From Labrys monachus (GTDB lineage: Bacteria; Pseudomonadota; Alphaproteobacteria; Rhizobiales; Labraceae): a stretch of 64,000 nt of DNA. The position numbers and the translations under genes are program-made. Location of the stretch: assembly GCF_030814655.1 (NCBI RefSeq), contig NZ_JAUSVK010000001.1:6331001-6395000 (forward strand), written 5' to 3'. Shown piece after piece: positions 18,425 through 26,582 of the stretch (position 1 is the stretch's first letter; every line of letters starts with the position of its first letter). The notes beneath the pieces are model-generated. The model saw only the letters and a program-made list of their open reading frames with translations, was not told the origin of the DNA and ran no database searches.

Positions 18425-18535
18425 TCATCCCAGGAAAACGCATGCCGTGCAGAACCCGGCGGCCAGGGCATAGAAGGCCGCGCCATACAGCCATTCCGCC
18501 AGAGTGAGTGCCTTCAGGTTTCGGAACATGGCCAT
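18425..18535 (-). CDS. Very small hypothetical membrane protein (36 residues)
   Basis: From the ATG at 18535 the peptide is 36 residues. It starts MAMFRNLKALTLAEWLYG and continues as a hydrophobic helix with a Cys-x-x-x-Cys-type end (FCTACVFLG). GGGAG lies just upstream (four bases from this ATG, ten from the alternative ATG at 18529). The hairpin at 18355 follows its stop. No family was recognised. Its position, opposite and after a sensor kinase, parallels the small membrane ORF at 12779. Confidence 0.45.
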   Translation of the reverse strand: MAMFRNLKALTLAEWLYGAAFYALAAGFCTACVFLG

Positions 18536-18716
18536 TATTCTCCCGCATTCTCGCCACAACAACTGCAGGGTGCGGCCATGGTTCCCTCGCTCCTCGAAAT
18601 TCCTCGCCGGACAGGGGTGCTTCTCTTGGCGGAAAGGAGCGTGCTCGCGGAGACGAGCCGCTGCGACGCGTGAAGCGAGATGGCGCCTTCAGCGAAAAGA
18701 CGCTCTGCACCGTCGC

Positions 18717-18917
18717 TCAGGCGCTCGGAACCGACCAGCCCAGATTGCGGGCTTCCGCCAGCCAGGCCATGATCGCCTGCTGGATGTTGGAGACCGCTTC
18801 CTGGCGCGTTTCGCCATCGCTGATGCAGCCGGGGAGATCGGGGACCCTCGCTCTATAGCCGCCGCCTTCTTCCTCCGGCGCCGGCTCGATCACGATGGGA
18901 TAGTCGAGACGGATCAT
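18717..18917 (-). CDS. HicB-like antitoxin-family protein (orphan)
   Basis: The protein has 66 residues; AGAGG seven bases before the ATG supports this start. The sequence DYPIVIEPAPEEEGGGYRAR then VPDLPGCISDGETRQEAVSN and a short helix is the HicB_lk fold (a partial RNase H-like fold). No helix-turn-helix or ribbon-helix-helix tail is present. HicB proteins usually neutralise the mRNA-cleaving HicA toxin encoded next to them, but no HicA-like frame is visible on either side. It may be a solitary member with a different role or the remnant of a toxin-antitoxin pair. Confidence 0.75.
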   Translation of the reverse strand: MIRLDYPIVIEPAPEEEGGGYRARVPDLPGCISDGETRQEAVSNIQQAIMAWLAEARNLGWSVPSA

Positions 18918-19155
18918 CGCGTGACCTCTGTGTTGATTGAACCAGATCCGTGCGGCAGGCCTGCCCGGAGCGACGTCCGGCGGCACGCGCTCGCCGCAGC
19001 CATGCCCTCAAACGCAGGCGGGGCAATTTTGTTCACCGCGCCCGCGGCGTCCTCCCCATGCGCCGTGCCGGGGATCGGCGACGTTCGCCGGCTCGGCCTC
19101 CCGGGCGTCACCAGGCCGAAGGCGCGCAGGAAGCGCTTGATCGGGAGGTTCGATT

Positions 19156-19383
19156 TTGCGATCAGAAGGCATGTCCGATGATGAGACCGATAGCGCGAAC
19201 CCACCCAACGCCGCGCCGGGCAAGGTGCTGAGCGATGCCGCCCGCCGGGCGCTGGCCGAGGCGGAGGCCCGCCGCAAGGCTGCGCCGCAGGTGGCACGGC
19301 CGCGCGAACTCAACGGCCGGGACGGCCCGGAGCCGGTGCGCTACGGCGACTGGGAAGTGAAGGGCATCGCCTCGGATTTCTGA
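19156..19383 (+). CDS. DUF1674 protein, succinate dehydrogenase assembly factor 4 (SdhAF4)-like
   Basis: The protein has 75 residues. The C-terminal block ELNGRDGPEPVRYGDWEVKG ending in IASDF is the signature of DUF1674/SDHAF4. That family is known to bind the flavinylated SdhA subunit during assembly of succinate dehydrogenase. The N-terminal half is a disordered, Ala/Glu-rich stretch. GGGAGG at 19143-19148 is seven bases before a TTG start at 19156 and too far from the ATG at 19171, so a TTG start is favoured. No sdh genes lie nearby. Confidence 0.85.
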   Translation: MRSEGMSDDETDSANPPNAAPGKVLSDAARRALAEAEARRKAAPQVARPRELNGRDGPEPVRYGDWEVKGIASDF

Positions 19384-19388
19384 TCGGG

Positions 19389-20741
19389 CTACAGCCTGTC
19401 GCCGAGCCATTCCTTCACGCCATATCCGGCATAGACCATGGCGAGGGCCGGACGGCGCAGGCCGGGCAGCGCAAAGCGCGGCGGCAGGCCGGCGAGCGGG
19501 GCCGGCACGTCGACGCCGCCATCGGGCGAAGCCCCGATCGCCCGGGCGAGATAGCGCCCGGCGAGCGGCCCGGCGACCACGCCGGAGCCATGATAGGCAA
19601 AGCCGTAATAGACGCTGGGATCGTCGGGCACGCGGCCGACGGAGGGCGCGAGCTTGAGCGAAAGCGCGACCAGCCCGCGCCAGAAATAATCGGTGCCGAC
19701 ATCCTTCCACGCCGGGAACAATTCGCCGATCCGCCGCTCCATCCAGGCCCGCATGGCGGCAGCGGCCCGCGGCGTGCCGGAGACGTCGCCCCGGGCGCCA
19801 AACAGGAAGCGCCTGTCCGGCAGCAGGCGATAATAGAACAGCAATTTGCGGGTGTTCGAAACCGGCGTGTCGGTGACATAGGGCGCTGCCTGCAACTCGG
19901 CTTCGCTCAAGGGCCGGGTCACCACGATATTGGACAAGGCCGGCCATATCCGGGCGTCGATGGCCTTGTGCAGGCCGTCCGGCGTCCAGCCATTGGTGGC
20001 GAACACCACCCGCCGCGCCGTGACGGTGCCGCCCGGCGTCACCAGGCGGTGGCGGGACCCGTCGCGCTCCCAGCGCTCGACCGGGGAGGAGGCGAACAGC
20101 TTCACGCCGCGCCGCGCCGCCGCGTCCGCCAGGCCCATGGCATAGGCGAGAGGGTGCAGCCCGCCGCCGCCCTCCACATGCAGCCCTCCGAATTGCTCGG
20201 TGCCGCCATGGCCGATCGCGGTGAACGCCTCGCGGCTGTAGAGGGTGGTGCGGATGCCGACCCGGGCATGGGCCTCGGCCGAGGCCCTGAGGCCCTCGGC
20301 CGCATGCGCGTTGTGGGCGGCATCGAAAGTGCCGTCGCCCTGCAGGCGGATGTCGAAGCCTTCCTCCTGCGCGATCTCCCGCGGATAGTCCGCCGCGGCC
20401 CTGAGATCGGCGAAGAAGCGGCGGGTGTCGTCGAGCCCGTAACGGTCGATCATCGCGCCGATGCCGAGCTTGGTCGGCGGATAGGACATGAAGCCGCCGT
20501 TCCGGCTCGACGCGCCCCAGGCGATCGGCCCGGCCTCCAGCACGGCGGTGTCGATGCCGTGGTCCCTGGCGAGATGGTAGGCGGCCGCCAGGCCGGTGTA
20601 GCCGCCGCCGATGATGGCGACGTCGCAGGCGAGATCGGCCTGCAGCACCGGAAAGTCGCGGCGCTGCACCGTGTCCTCCCAATAGGAGGGCTGCAGCGTT
20701 CCGGCATCATAGAGGGAGCGGTCGAAGATCGGCGTGAACAT
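19389..20741 (-). CDS. FAD-dependent oxidoreductase, gamma-glutamylputrescine oxidase-like (DAO family)
   Basis: The protein has 450 residues. The dinucleotide-binding motif CDVAIIGGGYTGLAAAYHLA starts at about residue 39, after an N-terminal segment with SYWEDTV that is common in PuuB-type enzymes. Further DAO-family blocks are WGASSRNGGFMSY (FAD contact), RRVVFATNGWTP and GFAYHGSGVVAGPLAGRYLA. The expected reaction is oxidation of a primary or secondary amine, giving aldehyde, ammonia and hydrogen peroxide. There are no puu neighbours, so the substrate is open. It converges with the SdhAF4-like gene (five-base gap between stops). Confidence 0.85.
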   Translation of the reverse strand: MFTPIFDRSLYDAGTLQPSYWEDTVQRRDFPVLQADLACDVAIIGGGYTGLAAAYHLARDHGIDTAVLEAGPIAWGASSRNGGFMSYPPTKLGIGAMIDRYGLDDTRRFFADLRAAADYPREIAQEEGFDIRLQGDGTFDAAHNAHAAEGLRASAEAHARVGIRTTLYSREAFTAIGHGGTEQFGGLHVEGGGGLHPLAYAMGLADAAARRGVKLFASSPVERWERDGSRHRLVTPGGTVTARRVVFATNGWTPDGLHKAIDARIWPALSNIVVTRPLSEAELQAAPYVTDTPVSNTRKLLFYYRLLPDRRFLFGARGDVSGTPRAAAAMRAWMERRIGELFPAWKDVGTDYFWRGLVALSLKLAPSVGRVPDDPSVYYGFAYHGSGVVAGPLAGRYLARAIGASPDGGVDVPAPLAGLPPRFALPGLRRPALAMVYAGYGVKEWLGDRL

Positions 20742-21083
20742 GGGTCCATTATGGCAGAGCGCCCTTCTGCAAGGAAGGAGCGCCGGATCCGTTTTCCTGC
20801 CGGAGGAAAGACGCGTTTTCGCCTTATTGGTAGACGGCGTGTCTCGGATATGGACTTTGCGGCAATCGTTCGGCAGCCCGGCATTCTCGCAGGGGGCGAC
20901 GTCCCTGACAGCGCGATCACGGATTTGGGAGGTTAATCGCAGCCGGCTTCCCTTTCGATCACGGCGCGATCACAATTATTTCAATCCGAAGCGTCTCGTT
21001 TTCTATTGCCATGTGAGACGCACCGTCTTATAACCTCCCTCAACGGACGACGCACTGCCGCCCGATCATCAAGGACAAAAATC
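20742..21083. promoter_or_regulatory. Promoter region of the secreted mini-protein array
   Basis: These 342 bases lie between divergent genes. TTGCCA (21006-21011), then 17 bases, then TATAAC (21029-21034), forms a well-spaced housekeeping-type promoter about 50 bases before the first mini-gene. An inverted repeat GCGTCTC (20991-20997)/GAGACGC (21015-21021) overlaps its -35 and spacer and could be an operator. A small TTTCCT/AGGAAA hairpin lies near 20793-20809. AAGGA precedes the ATG at 21084. Confidence 0.6.
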
Positions 21084-21332
21084 ATGAAGACGATCATTGT
21101 TTCATCGCTGGCTGCCGCGGGTCTGGCTCTCTCGATCTCCTCGGCCTTCGCTTTCAGCAACAGCCCCGATGGCCAGGTCATCACCGGCGGCAACGTCCCG
21201 GCGGTCACCAGCCACCAGTCGGCCCCCGCCCACTTCCTGTCGGGCGCCGCGCAGACCGACAGCGATTTCGGCCTCTCTTCGAATGCCGTCGAGGGCCGTG
21301 ACTTCCTTGCTGCCCAGAAGGGCCGCTACTGA
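21084..21332 (+). CDS. Small secreted protein of an unrecognised family, paralogue 1
   Basis: The protein has 82 residues; AAGGA eight bases upstream fixes the start. A clear signal peptide (MKTIIVSSLAAAGLALSISS, cleavage expected after AFA) leaves a mature chain of about 60 residues. Shared features with the two following genes are SNSP.GQVI.GG, a P.AVTS segment, FLSG, FGLSSNAVEGRDF and the end AQKGRY. There are no cysteines in the mature part. Length and composition suggest a periplasmic or extracellular peptide. Function unknown; no family was recognised. Confidence 0.8.
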   Translation: MKTIIVSSLAAAGLALSISSAFAFSNSPDGQVITGGNVPAVTSHQSAPAHFLSGAAQTDSDFGLSSNAVEGRDFLAAQKGRY

Positions 21333-21340
21333 GCTCTGAC

Positions 21341-21356
21341 GGCTCCCTCGGGAGCC
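21341..21356 (+). terminator. Hairpin after first mini-gene
   Basis: The perfect 7-base stem GGCTCCC/GGGAGCC with a two-base loop starts nine bases after the stop. A second GC stem (CCCCGCCG/CGGCGGGG) follows near 21360-21386. No T run. They may end transcription or stabilise the transcript of paralogue 1. Confidence 0.5.
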
Positions 21357-21547
21357 GGTCCCCGCCGCATCGAACGCCGGCGGGGGCGACCGTAAAGTGG
21401 GTGGACGGGACGCAAGGTCGCAAGGCCGGCCCCGCCGCCCGGCAGGAGCGGGCGGCACGCTGCGTCGCGTGACCGCCTCGAGCCTCCTGCCTTTTCTTCC
21501 AGACGATGGATCGCCGGACCGCCGGCATCCTTTTCAGGACGACGACC

Positions 21548-21862
21548 ATGAAGACCCTTGTTGTTTCCACCCTGGCTGCGGCGGGCCTGGCCCTGTCGGT
21601 TTCCTCCGCCTTCGCCATCTCCAACAGCCCGCAGGGCCAGGTGATCATCGGCGGCGAAGCCCCGGCCGTCACCAGCTACGCCGCCCCTGACGCCGCCGCC
21701 CCCCAGGCCCGCTTCCTCTCCGGCCATGTTTATGGCCAGCGCGTCTCCGAGGACGGCACCCCGAGCCAGAGCTTCGGCCTCTCCTCCAATGCCATCCAGG
21801 GCCGCGAATTCCATGCCGTCCAGCAGGGCGGCCACTGGCTCAACGACGAAGGCGGCGAATAA
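21548..21862 (+). CDS. Small secreted protein of an unrecognised family, paralogue 2
   Basis: The protein has 104 residues; AGGAC lies upstream of the ATG. The signal peptide MKTLVVSTLAAAGLALSVSS is nearly the same as in paralogue 1. The conserved segments SNSPQGQVIIGG, PAVTSY, RFLSG and FGLSSNAIQGREF are present. It is longer by an insert (VYGQRVSEDGTPSQS) and has a divergent end (QGGHWLNDEGGE instead of QKGRY). This shows that the array has diverged rather than being a recent duplication. Function unknown. Confidence 0.8.
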   Translation: MKTLVVSTLAAAGLALSVSSAFAISNSPQGQVIIGGEAPAVTSYAAPDAAAPQARFLSGHVYGQRVSEDGTPSQSFGLSSNAIQGREFHAVQQGGHWLNDEGGE

Positions 21863-22023
21863 GCCCACCGCCTGAGACGACGGGGCCGCCGACCGGCCCC
21901 GCCCGATACCGCCTGCCGACCACCCCGAGCGACCGCTCACGCTTTTTCATCACCCCAGCCCTTTCGACCGATGCCCTTTGCCGGACTGATATGCCGAAGG
22001 ACTTTTTTCAAGGACCTGCCATC

Positions 22024-22281
22024 ATGAAGACCGTTCTCCTCTCCTCCCTCACCGCCGCCGCCCTCGCTCTGTCGATCTCCTCGGCCTTCGCCCTCTCCAA
22101 CAGCCCCGAGGGCCAGGTCATCGTCGGCGGCAATGCCCCGGCCATCACCGCCACCAGCCATGACAATGCCGCGCCCCGCCACTTCCTCTCCGGCTCCCAG
22201 CAGACCGATCCCGATTTCGGCCTCTCCTCCAATGCCGTCGAAGGCCGCGACTTCCTCAACGCCCAGAAGGGCCGCTACTGA
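22024..22281 (+). CDS. Small secreted protein of an unrecognised family, paralogue 3
   Basis: The protein has 85 residues; AAGGA lies upstream of the ATG. The signal peptide MKTVLLSSLTAAALALSISS is followed by the family segments SNSPEGQVIVGG, PAITA, HFLSG, FGLSSNAVEGRDF and the end AQKGRY. It is closer to paralogue 1 than to paralogue 2. Each gene has its own ribosome site and a gap of 160-215 bases before the next, so separate transcripts are possible. A GCGGG/CCCGC hairpin with four T in the loop follows at 22292-22308. Confidence 0.8.
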   Translation: MKTVLLSSLTAAALALSISSAFALSNSPEGQVIVGGNAPAITATSHDNAAPRHFLSGSQQTDPDFGLSSNAVEGRDFLNAQKGRY

Positions 22282-22477
22282 GCCGCGCCGGGCGGGTTTT
22301 ACGCCCGCACAGGACGCATGAACGGGGACGGACGGCCACGCCCTTCCCCCGCCTCTTTCAAAGCCAAACGATTGCCAGCACCCATTGCGTAGATGATGTC
22401 CGCAAGGCCATCCCAATCCGTAGAACCAGCCGATTTTCAGTACCCGTTGCGTATCCGTTGCATGCGTACAACAAGAA

Positions 22478-22505
22478 CGCCGCGCCCCTTCCCAGGGGCG
22501 CGGCG
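22478..22505 (+). terminator. Strong intrinsic terminator
   Basis: CGCCGCGCCCC-TTCCCA-GGGGCGCGGCG is a perfect 11-base stem with a six-base loop followed by CTTTTG. It is the best rho-independent terminator in the window. On the plus strand no gene lies between 22281 and this hairpin, so it ends either the mini-gene transcript or an unannotated RNA. On the minus strand it could also stop the protease transcript. Confidence 0.8.
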
Positions 22506-22578
22506 CTTTTGTCTCCCGGCATGCCGCATCGGGATGCCCCCGGGACGGCTCCGCGACTCTTTTGAAAAAATGCTCTGT

Positions 22579-23295
22579 CTAGCCGCCGATGAAGCCGCGA
22601 TAGCGTCCCACCGGTGTCACCGCCGTCATCGCCCCGCAGGCACCGGACGTCCAGCTGATGACGCCGACCAGAACGAAACCCTTGCCGTTCTTGCGGAAGA
22701 TCGGGCCGCCGGAATCGCCGGAACAAGCCCCGCCGTCGATCGATGTCAGGATCTGGCTGCCGGTCGGCGACATCTGCCGGCTCCCGGCCTGCAATTCGAC
22801 CTGGCGCAGATCCCGGCCGCGGAAGCCGGTCCCGAAGCCGACCGCCGTCACCTCGCCCTGCACGCTCCCGCTCGCCACCGGCGCGACCGCCATGTCGCCC
22901 GGCAGGGCCGCCGCCGCGTTCACCACGGCGATGTCGTTGAGTTGCGTCTGCCGTTCGAGCCCACGCCGGTTGAATTGCGGATGCACCCGGATCGAGGAGA
23001 CACGCACCCAGTGCTCGGTGAAATTGTGATCGAGCACCATGATCTGATAGCGGCTCGCATCCGTCGAGGTGAAGCAATGGGCCGCCGTCACGATCTTCCT
23101 CGAACCGACGATCGTCCCCGAACAGACGGTGCCGTCCGAGCTTACGATGCGCACGACATGGCGACGAAGCCCGTTCGGGTCAGAACAAGCGACCCCTCCC
23201 GTAATTGCCCACGCCACACCGTCGAGACAGGTGATGGCGGCGAGAAACGCTGTCAACGCCGTACCCAAACGGGTCATACGGGACGAAAGACGCAT
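22579..23295 (-). CDS. Secreted trypsin-like serine protease (S1 family)
   Basis: The protein has 238 residues from the ATG at 23295. A signal peptide (RLGTALTAFLAAITCLDGVAWA) is followed by ITGGVAC. The full catalytic triad is visible: His in KIVTAAHC, Asp in LNDIAVV, Ser in CSGDSGGPIF. Six cysteines in the mature part suggest disulfide bonds and export to the periplasm or outside. The chain is close to the minimal S1 domain length, with no PDZ or anchor domain, so it is not a DegP-type chaperone-protease. The strong terminator at 22478 lies downstream. Confidence 0.9.
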   Translation of the reverse strand: MRLSSRMTRLGTALTAFLAAITCLDGVAWAITGGVACSDPNGLRRHVVRIVSSDGTVCSGTIVGSRKIVTAAHCFTSTDASRYQIMVLDHNFTEHWVRVSSIRVHPQFNRRGLERQTQLNDIAVVNAAAALPGDMAVAPVASGSVQGEVTAVGFGTGFRGRDLRQVELQAGSRQMSPTGSQILTSIDGGACSGDSGGPIFRKNGKGFVLVGVISWTSGACGAMTAVTPVGRYRGFIGG

Positions 23296-23920
23296 GTCGT
23301 CATTCCCGGCTATAGAGGCCCCCTGGCCCTTATTTCTGACGCAATGTCGCGTTGATACGCGGATTATTATCATGTCACCGAACCGCACGGCACTTGTCGT
23401 CACCGGGGTCCGGCCCACCTGCGTCACAGATAAGCGCAAGACGATAGTATGACAGTTTGCCGAAACGGCAAGCCGTCGCTTCTACTTTCATTCACGATCA
23501 TCAACCCGACCACGCCGGCCGGCCGATCCCTGTCGTCCTGCCGATCGAAGCGGCGCGGACGACGTCAGCCATGGTCCAGTTAACTCTTTGGTAAGTATAG
23601 GTAATGCCATGATGAGTCCAGCTTCGGGACCGTGATTTTTCCGCGTGCGTGTCCCCGCTGCCGAAAATTTCGTGGCGTTCGTCTCCGAAGGAGGCTTCCG
23701 ACGCAACTTATCGGAAGAGTAGAGTGCGGTGATTCGGGGGAGGCGAGGCCGGCGATCAAGGCTGCGCGGCTCGTGACCCCGTGTGGAGACGAGGCTGCGG
23801 CGAAGGAGCGGGATGCCGCTCCGGCCCAGAGGCTCGTCGCGTTGCGTTTCAGTGCAAGCGGAACGTTCAAGCACCGGCGTCCTGCCGGTGTCGAGGGGAA
23901 TTCGGGTTCGTCGTGAGAAT
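23296..23920. other. Intergenic region upstream of divL
   Basis: This 625-base divergent gap has no convincing gene; one open frame near 23632-23916 has no ribosome site or coherent protein. TTAA-N7-GTAA at 23580-23594 differs by one base from the CtrA box TTAA-N7-TTAA, in a plausible position about 330 bases before the divL start. No repeat or RNA gene recognised. Confidence 0.4.
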
Positions 23921-26518
23921 ATGCCGCAAGACAGGAAAATGACGCAGCCACCCGGACGGAGCCGGGTGCTATGCGTCCGGACAGGCCTCACCGCCGGGTT
24001 CGGGCTTGTGGCGTTGCTCACCTTCGCCTCGCTCGCCATCGCCGAGGGCGAGCAGGGCGTCCTGGCCCCCGCCTTGTTCGGCGATTTCAGCGGCGCCGAT
24101 CGCCGCATGCTCTTCATGCTGTCCTTCGTGGCGGGCCTCCTCATGCTCGCCGCCGGCCTTGCGATCTTCCACCTCCGTGCCCGGACGCTGTGGATCGGCC
24201 GCGAGCGCACGGCGAGAACCGAGATGCTCGCCCTGCTGGCGCGGGCCGAGCGGGCCGAGGAACTGCTGATGGCGGAGCCGCAGCTGATCGCGGTGTGGTC
24301 GGGCGCGGACGACCTGCCGCTGATATCGGGCGAATTGACCGGCGTCGCCATCTCGCCGAGCGGGCGAGGCCTGATCGGCACGGGCTGGCTCGATTATCAC
24401 GACACGCGCAGCCTCGACGAGCACATCCGCGCCCTGCGCGAGCGCGGGGAAGGCTTTCGCCTGGTTGCCCGCTCCCGCCACGGAGGCTTCATCGAGGCGG
24501 AAGGCCGGGCCATCGGCGGCCGGGCCGTGCTGCGCCTGCGCGAGGTGACCGGCGACCGGCTGGAGCTCGCCCGCCTGGCGGACCGCCACCGCCGGGCGAC
24601 CGAGGAGATCGAAGCCATCCGGGCGCTGCTCGACGAGGCGCCGGTCCCCCTGTGGCTGCGCAACGCCAACGACAAGCTGACCTGGGTCAACCGCGCCTAT
24701 GCCAAGGCCGTCGACGCCGCGGACGAGGCGGATGTGCTGGCGCGCGACATCGAGCTCCTCGACCGGCCCGCCCGCGAGGAGGCCGGCAAGGCACGGCGGG
24801 AGGGCCGGCCCTTCCTGAAGCGCGTGCCGGCGGTGGTGGGCAGCGCGCGCCGCACGCTGGACGTCATCGACATCCCCTCCTCACGCGGGTCCGCCGGCAT
24901 GGCGATCGACGTCTCGGAAGTCGAGACGATGCGCGCCGATATCGGGCGCCAGATCGAGGCCCATGTCCGCACGCTCGACCAGCTCGCCACCGCGGTGGCG
25001 ATCTTCGATGCCGACCAGCACCTCACCTTCTATAATGCCGCCTTCAGCACCCTCTGGCAGCTCGATCCGGCCTTCCTCGACGAAAAGCCGAGCGACAGCG
25101 AGATCCTCGACCGCCTGCGCGCCCAGCGCCGCCTGCCCGAGCAGGCCGATTTCCGCGCCTGGAAGTCGAAGCTTCACGAGGCCTATCGCGCCCTCGAGCC
25201 GGCCGAGCATTGGTGGCACCTGCCGGACGGCCGCACGTCCCGCGTGGTCACCACGCCCAACCCGGCCGGCGGCGTGACCTATCTGTTCGAGGACGTCACC
25301 GAGCGCATCGACCTCGAAGCCCGCTACAAGGCCCTGTCGCGCGTGCAGGGCGAAACGCTGGAAAACCTCAAGGAAGGCGTCGCCGCCTTCGGATCGGACG
25401 GCCGGCTGCGCCTGTCCAATCCAGCCTTCGCCGCCATCTGGCGCCTGCCCTCCGAGATGATGGAGCAGCGTCCCCATATCGACGACGTGGTGGCGCGATG
25501 CTCGATCCTGTTCCGGGACGAGGCGGTGTGGCAGGCGCTGAAATCGGTGATCACCTCCTTCGGCGACGCCCGCCATTCCACCAGCAAGCGGATGATCCGC
25601 GTGGACGGCAGCGTGATCGACGTCGCCACCGTGCCGCTGCCGGACGGCGGCACGCTCGCCACCTTCACCGACGTGACGGATTCGGTGAATTTCGAGAACG
25701 CCCTGGTGGAGAAGAACGAGGCGCTCGAAGAGGCGGCGCGGCTCAAGAACGATTTCGTCCACCACGTATCCTACGAGCTGCGCTCGCCGCTCACCAACAT
25801 CATCGGCTTCGTGCAGCTGCTCGCCGACGGCTCGGCCGGGCCGCTCAACGACAAGCAGCACCAATATGCCGGCTATATCAAGACCTCGTCCGACGCGCTC
25901 TACGCCATCATCAACAACATCCTCGACCTCGCCACCATCGACGCCGGCGCGATGACGCTCGACCTCGGCATGGTCGACATCCGCGAGGCGATGCAGGGCG
26001 TGGCGGAGGCGGTGCAGCCGCGGCTCGCCGAGAGCGGCGTGCGGCTCGAGATGAAGGCGAGCCATGCCATCGGCGAATTCGAGGCCGACGGCCAGCGCGT
26101 GCGGCAGGTCCTGTTCAACCTGCTCTCCAACGCCATCGGCTTCTCGCAGCCGGGCGGCACCGTCACCCTGTCGGCCCTGCGCAAGGGCCAGGAGATCGTG
26201 TTCCGCGTCGAAGACCGCGGTCGCGGCATTTCGCAGGCGGTCATCGATCGCGTGTTCGACCGCTTCGAATCCCATGGCGGCAGCGGCCATCGCGGCGTCG
26301 GCCTCGGCCTGTCGATCGTGCGCTCCTTCGTCGAGCTGCATGGCGGCACGGTCGAACTCGTCTCGGAGGAAGGCCGCGGCACCATCGTGACCTGCCGCCT
26401 GCCGATCGACTCCGCCGCCCGCCGCAAGCCGGCCGAACGCAACCCCGACCTCCAGCGCATGGCCGATCCGAGCGACGGCGCAGCGGCGCGGCGCAAATCC
26501 GGAACCGCGCTGCAATGA
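23921..26518 (+). CDS. divL: DivL-type atypical histidine kinase, cell-cycle regulator
   Basis: The protein has 865 residues from the ATG at 23921 (another ATG at 23939). Two N-terminal membrane helices (GLTAGFGLVALLTFASLAIA and MLFMLSFVAGLLMLAAGLAI) are followed by several PAS-like domains (about 220-580) and a kinase core. In the H-box HHVSYELRSPLTNIIGF the phosphoacceptor His is replaced by Tyr618, the hallmark of DivL. In Caulobacter DivL acts with DivK, CckA and PleC to set CtrA activity rather than as an ordinary kinase. The ATPase domain (N-box LFNLLSNAI, G-box GVGLGLSIV) is intact. The downstream tsaE/amgK/murU genes are its usual alphaproteobacterial neighbours. Confidence 0.88.
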   Translation: MPQDRKMTQPPGRSRVLCVRTGLTAGFGLVALLTFASLAIAEGEQGVLAPALFGDFSGADRRMLFMLSFVAGLLMLAAGLAIFHLRARTLWIGRERTARTEMLALLARAERAEELLMAEPQLIAVWSGADDLPLISGELTGVAISPSGRGLIGTGWLDYHDTRSLDEHIRALRERGEGFRLVARSRHGGFIEAEGRAIGGRAVLRLREVTGDRLELARLADRHRRATEEIEAIRALLDEAPVPLWLRNANDKLTWVNRAYAKAVDAADEADVLARDIELLDRPAREEAGKARREGRPFLKRVPAVVGSARRTLDVIDIPSSRGSAGMAIDVSEVETMRADIGRQIEAHVRTLDQLATAVAIFDADQHLTFYNAAFSTLWQLDPAFLDEKPSDSEILDRLRAQRRLPEQADFRAWKSKLHEAYRALEPAEHWWHLPDGRTSRVVTTPNPAGGVTYLFEDVTERIDLEARYKALSRVQGETLENLKEGVAAFGSDGRLRLSNPAFAAIWRLPSEMMEQRPHIDDVVARCSILFRDEAVWQALKSVITSFGDARHSTSKRMIRVDGSVIDVATVPLPDGGTLATFTDVTDSVNFENALVEKNEALEEAARLKNDFVHHVSYELRSPLTNIIGFVQLLADGSAGPLNDKQHQYAGYIKTSSDALYAIINNILDLATIDAGAMTLDLGMVDIREAMQGVAEAVQPRLAESGVRLEMKASHAIGEFEADGQRVRQVLFNLLSNAIGFSQPGGTVTLSALRKGQEIVFRVEDRGRGISQAVIDRVFDRFESHGGSGHRGVGLGLSIVRSFVELHGGTVELVSEEGRGTIVTCRLPIDSAARRKPAERNPDLQRMADPSDGAAARRKSGTALQ

Positions 26519-26582
26519 GCTTTACTTGTCCTTTGATCCGGTGTCTCCATGGCATGACCTTCTTCACAAGGGGCCATCGCCG

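Noticed and set aside
18918-19155. HicA toxin gene next to the HicB-like gene
   Set aside because: Both strands were read; no frame shows the HicA double-stranded-RNA-binding-like pattern or its conserved His.
23632-23916. Plus-strand frame of 94 residues before divL
   Set aside because: No ribosome site and no coherent protein features; lies in the probable divL leader.
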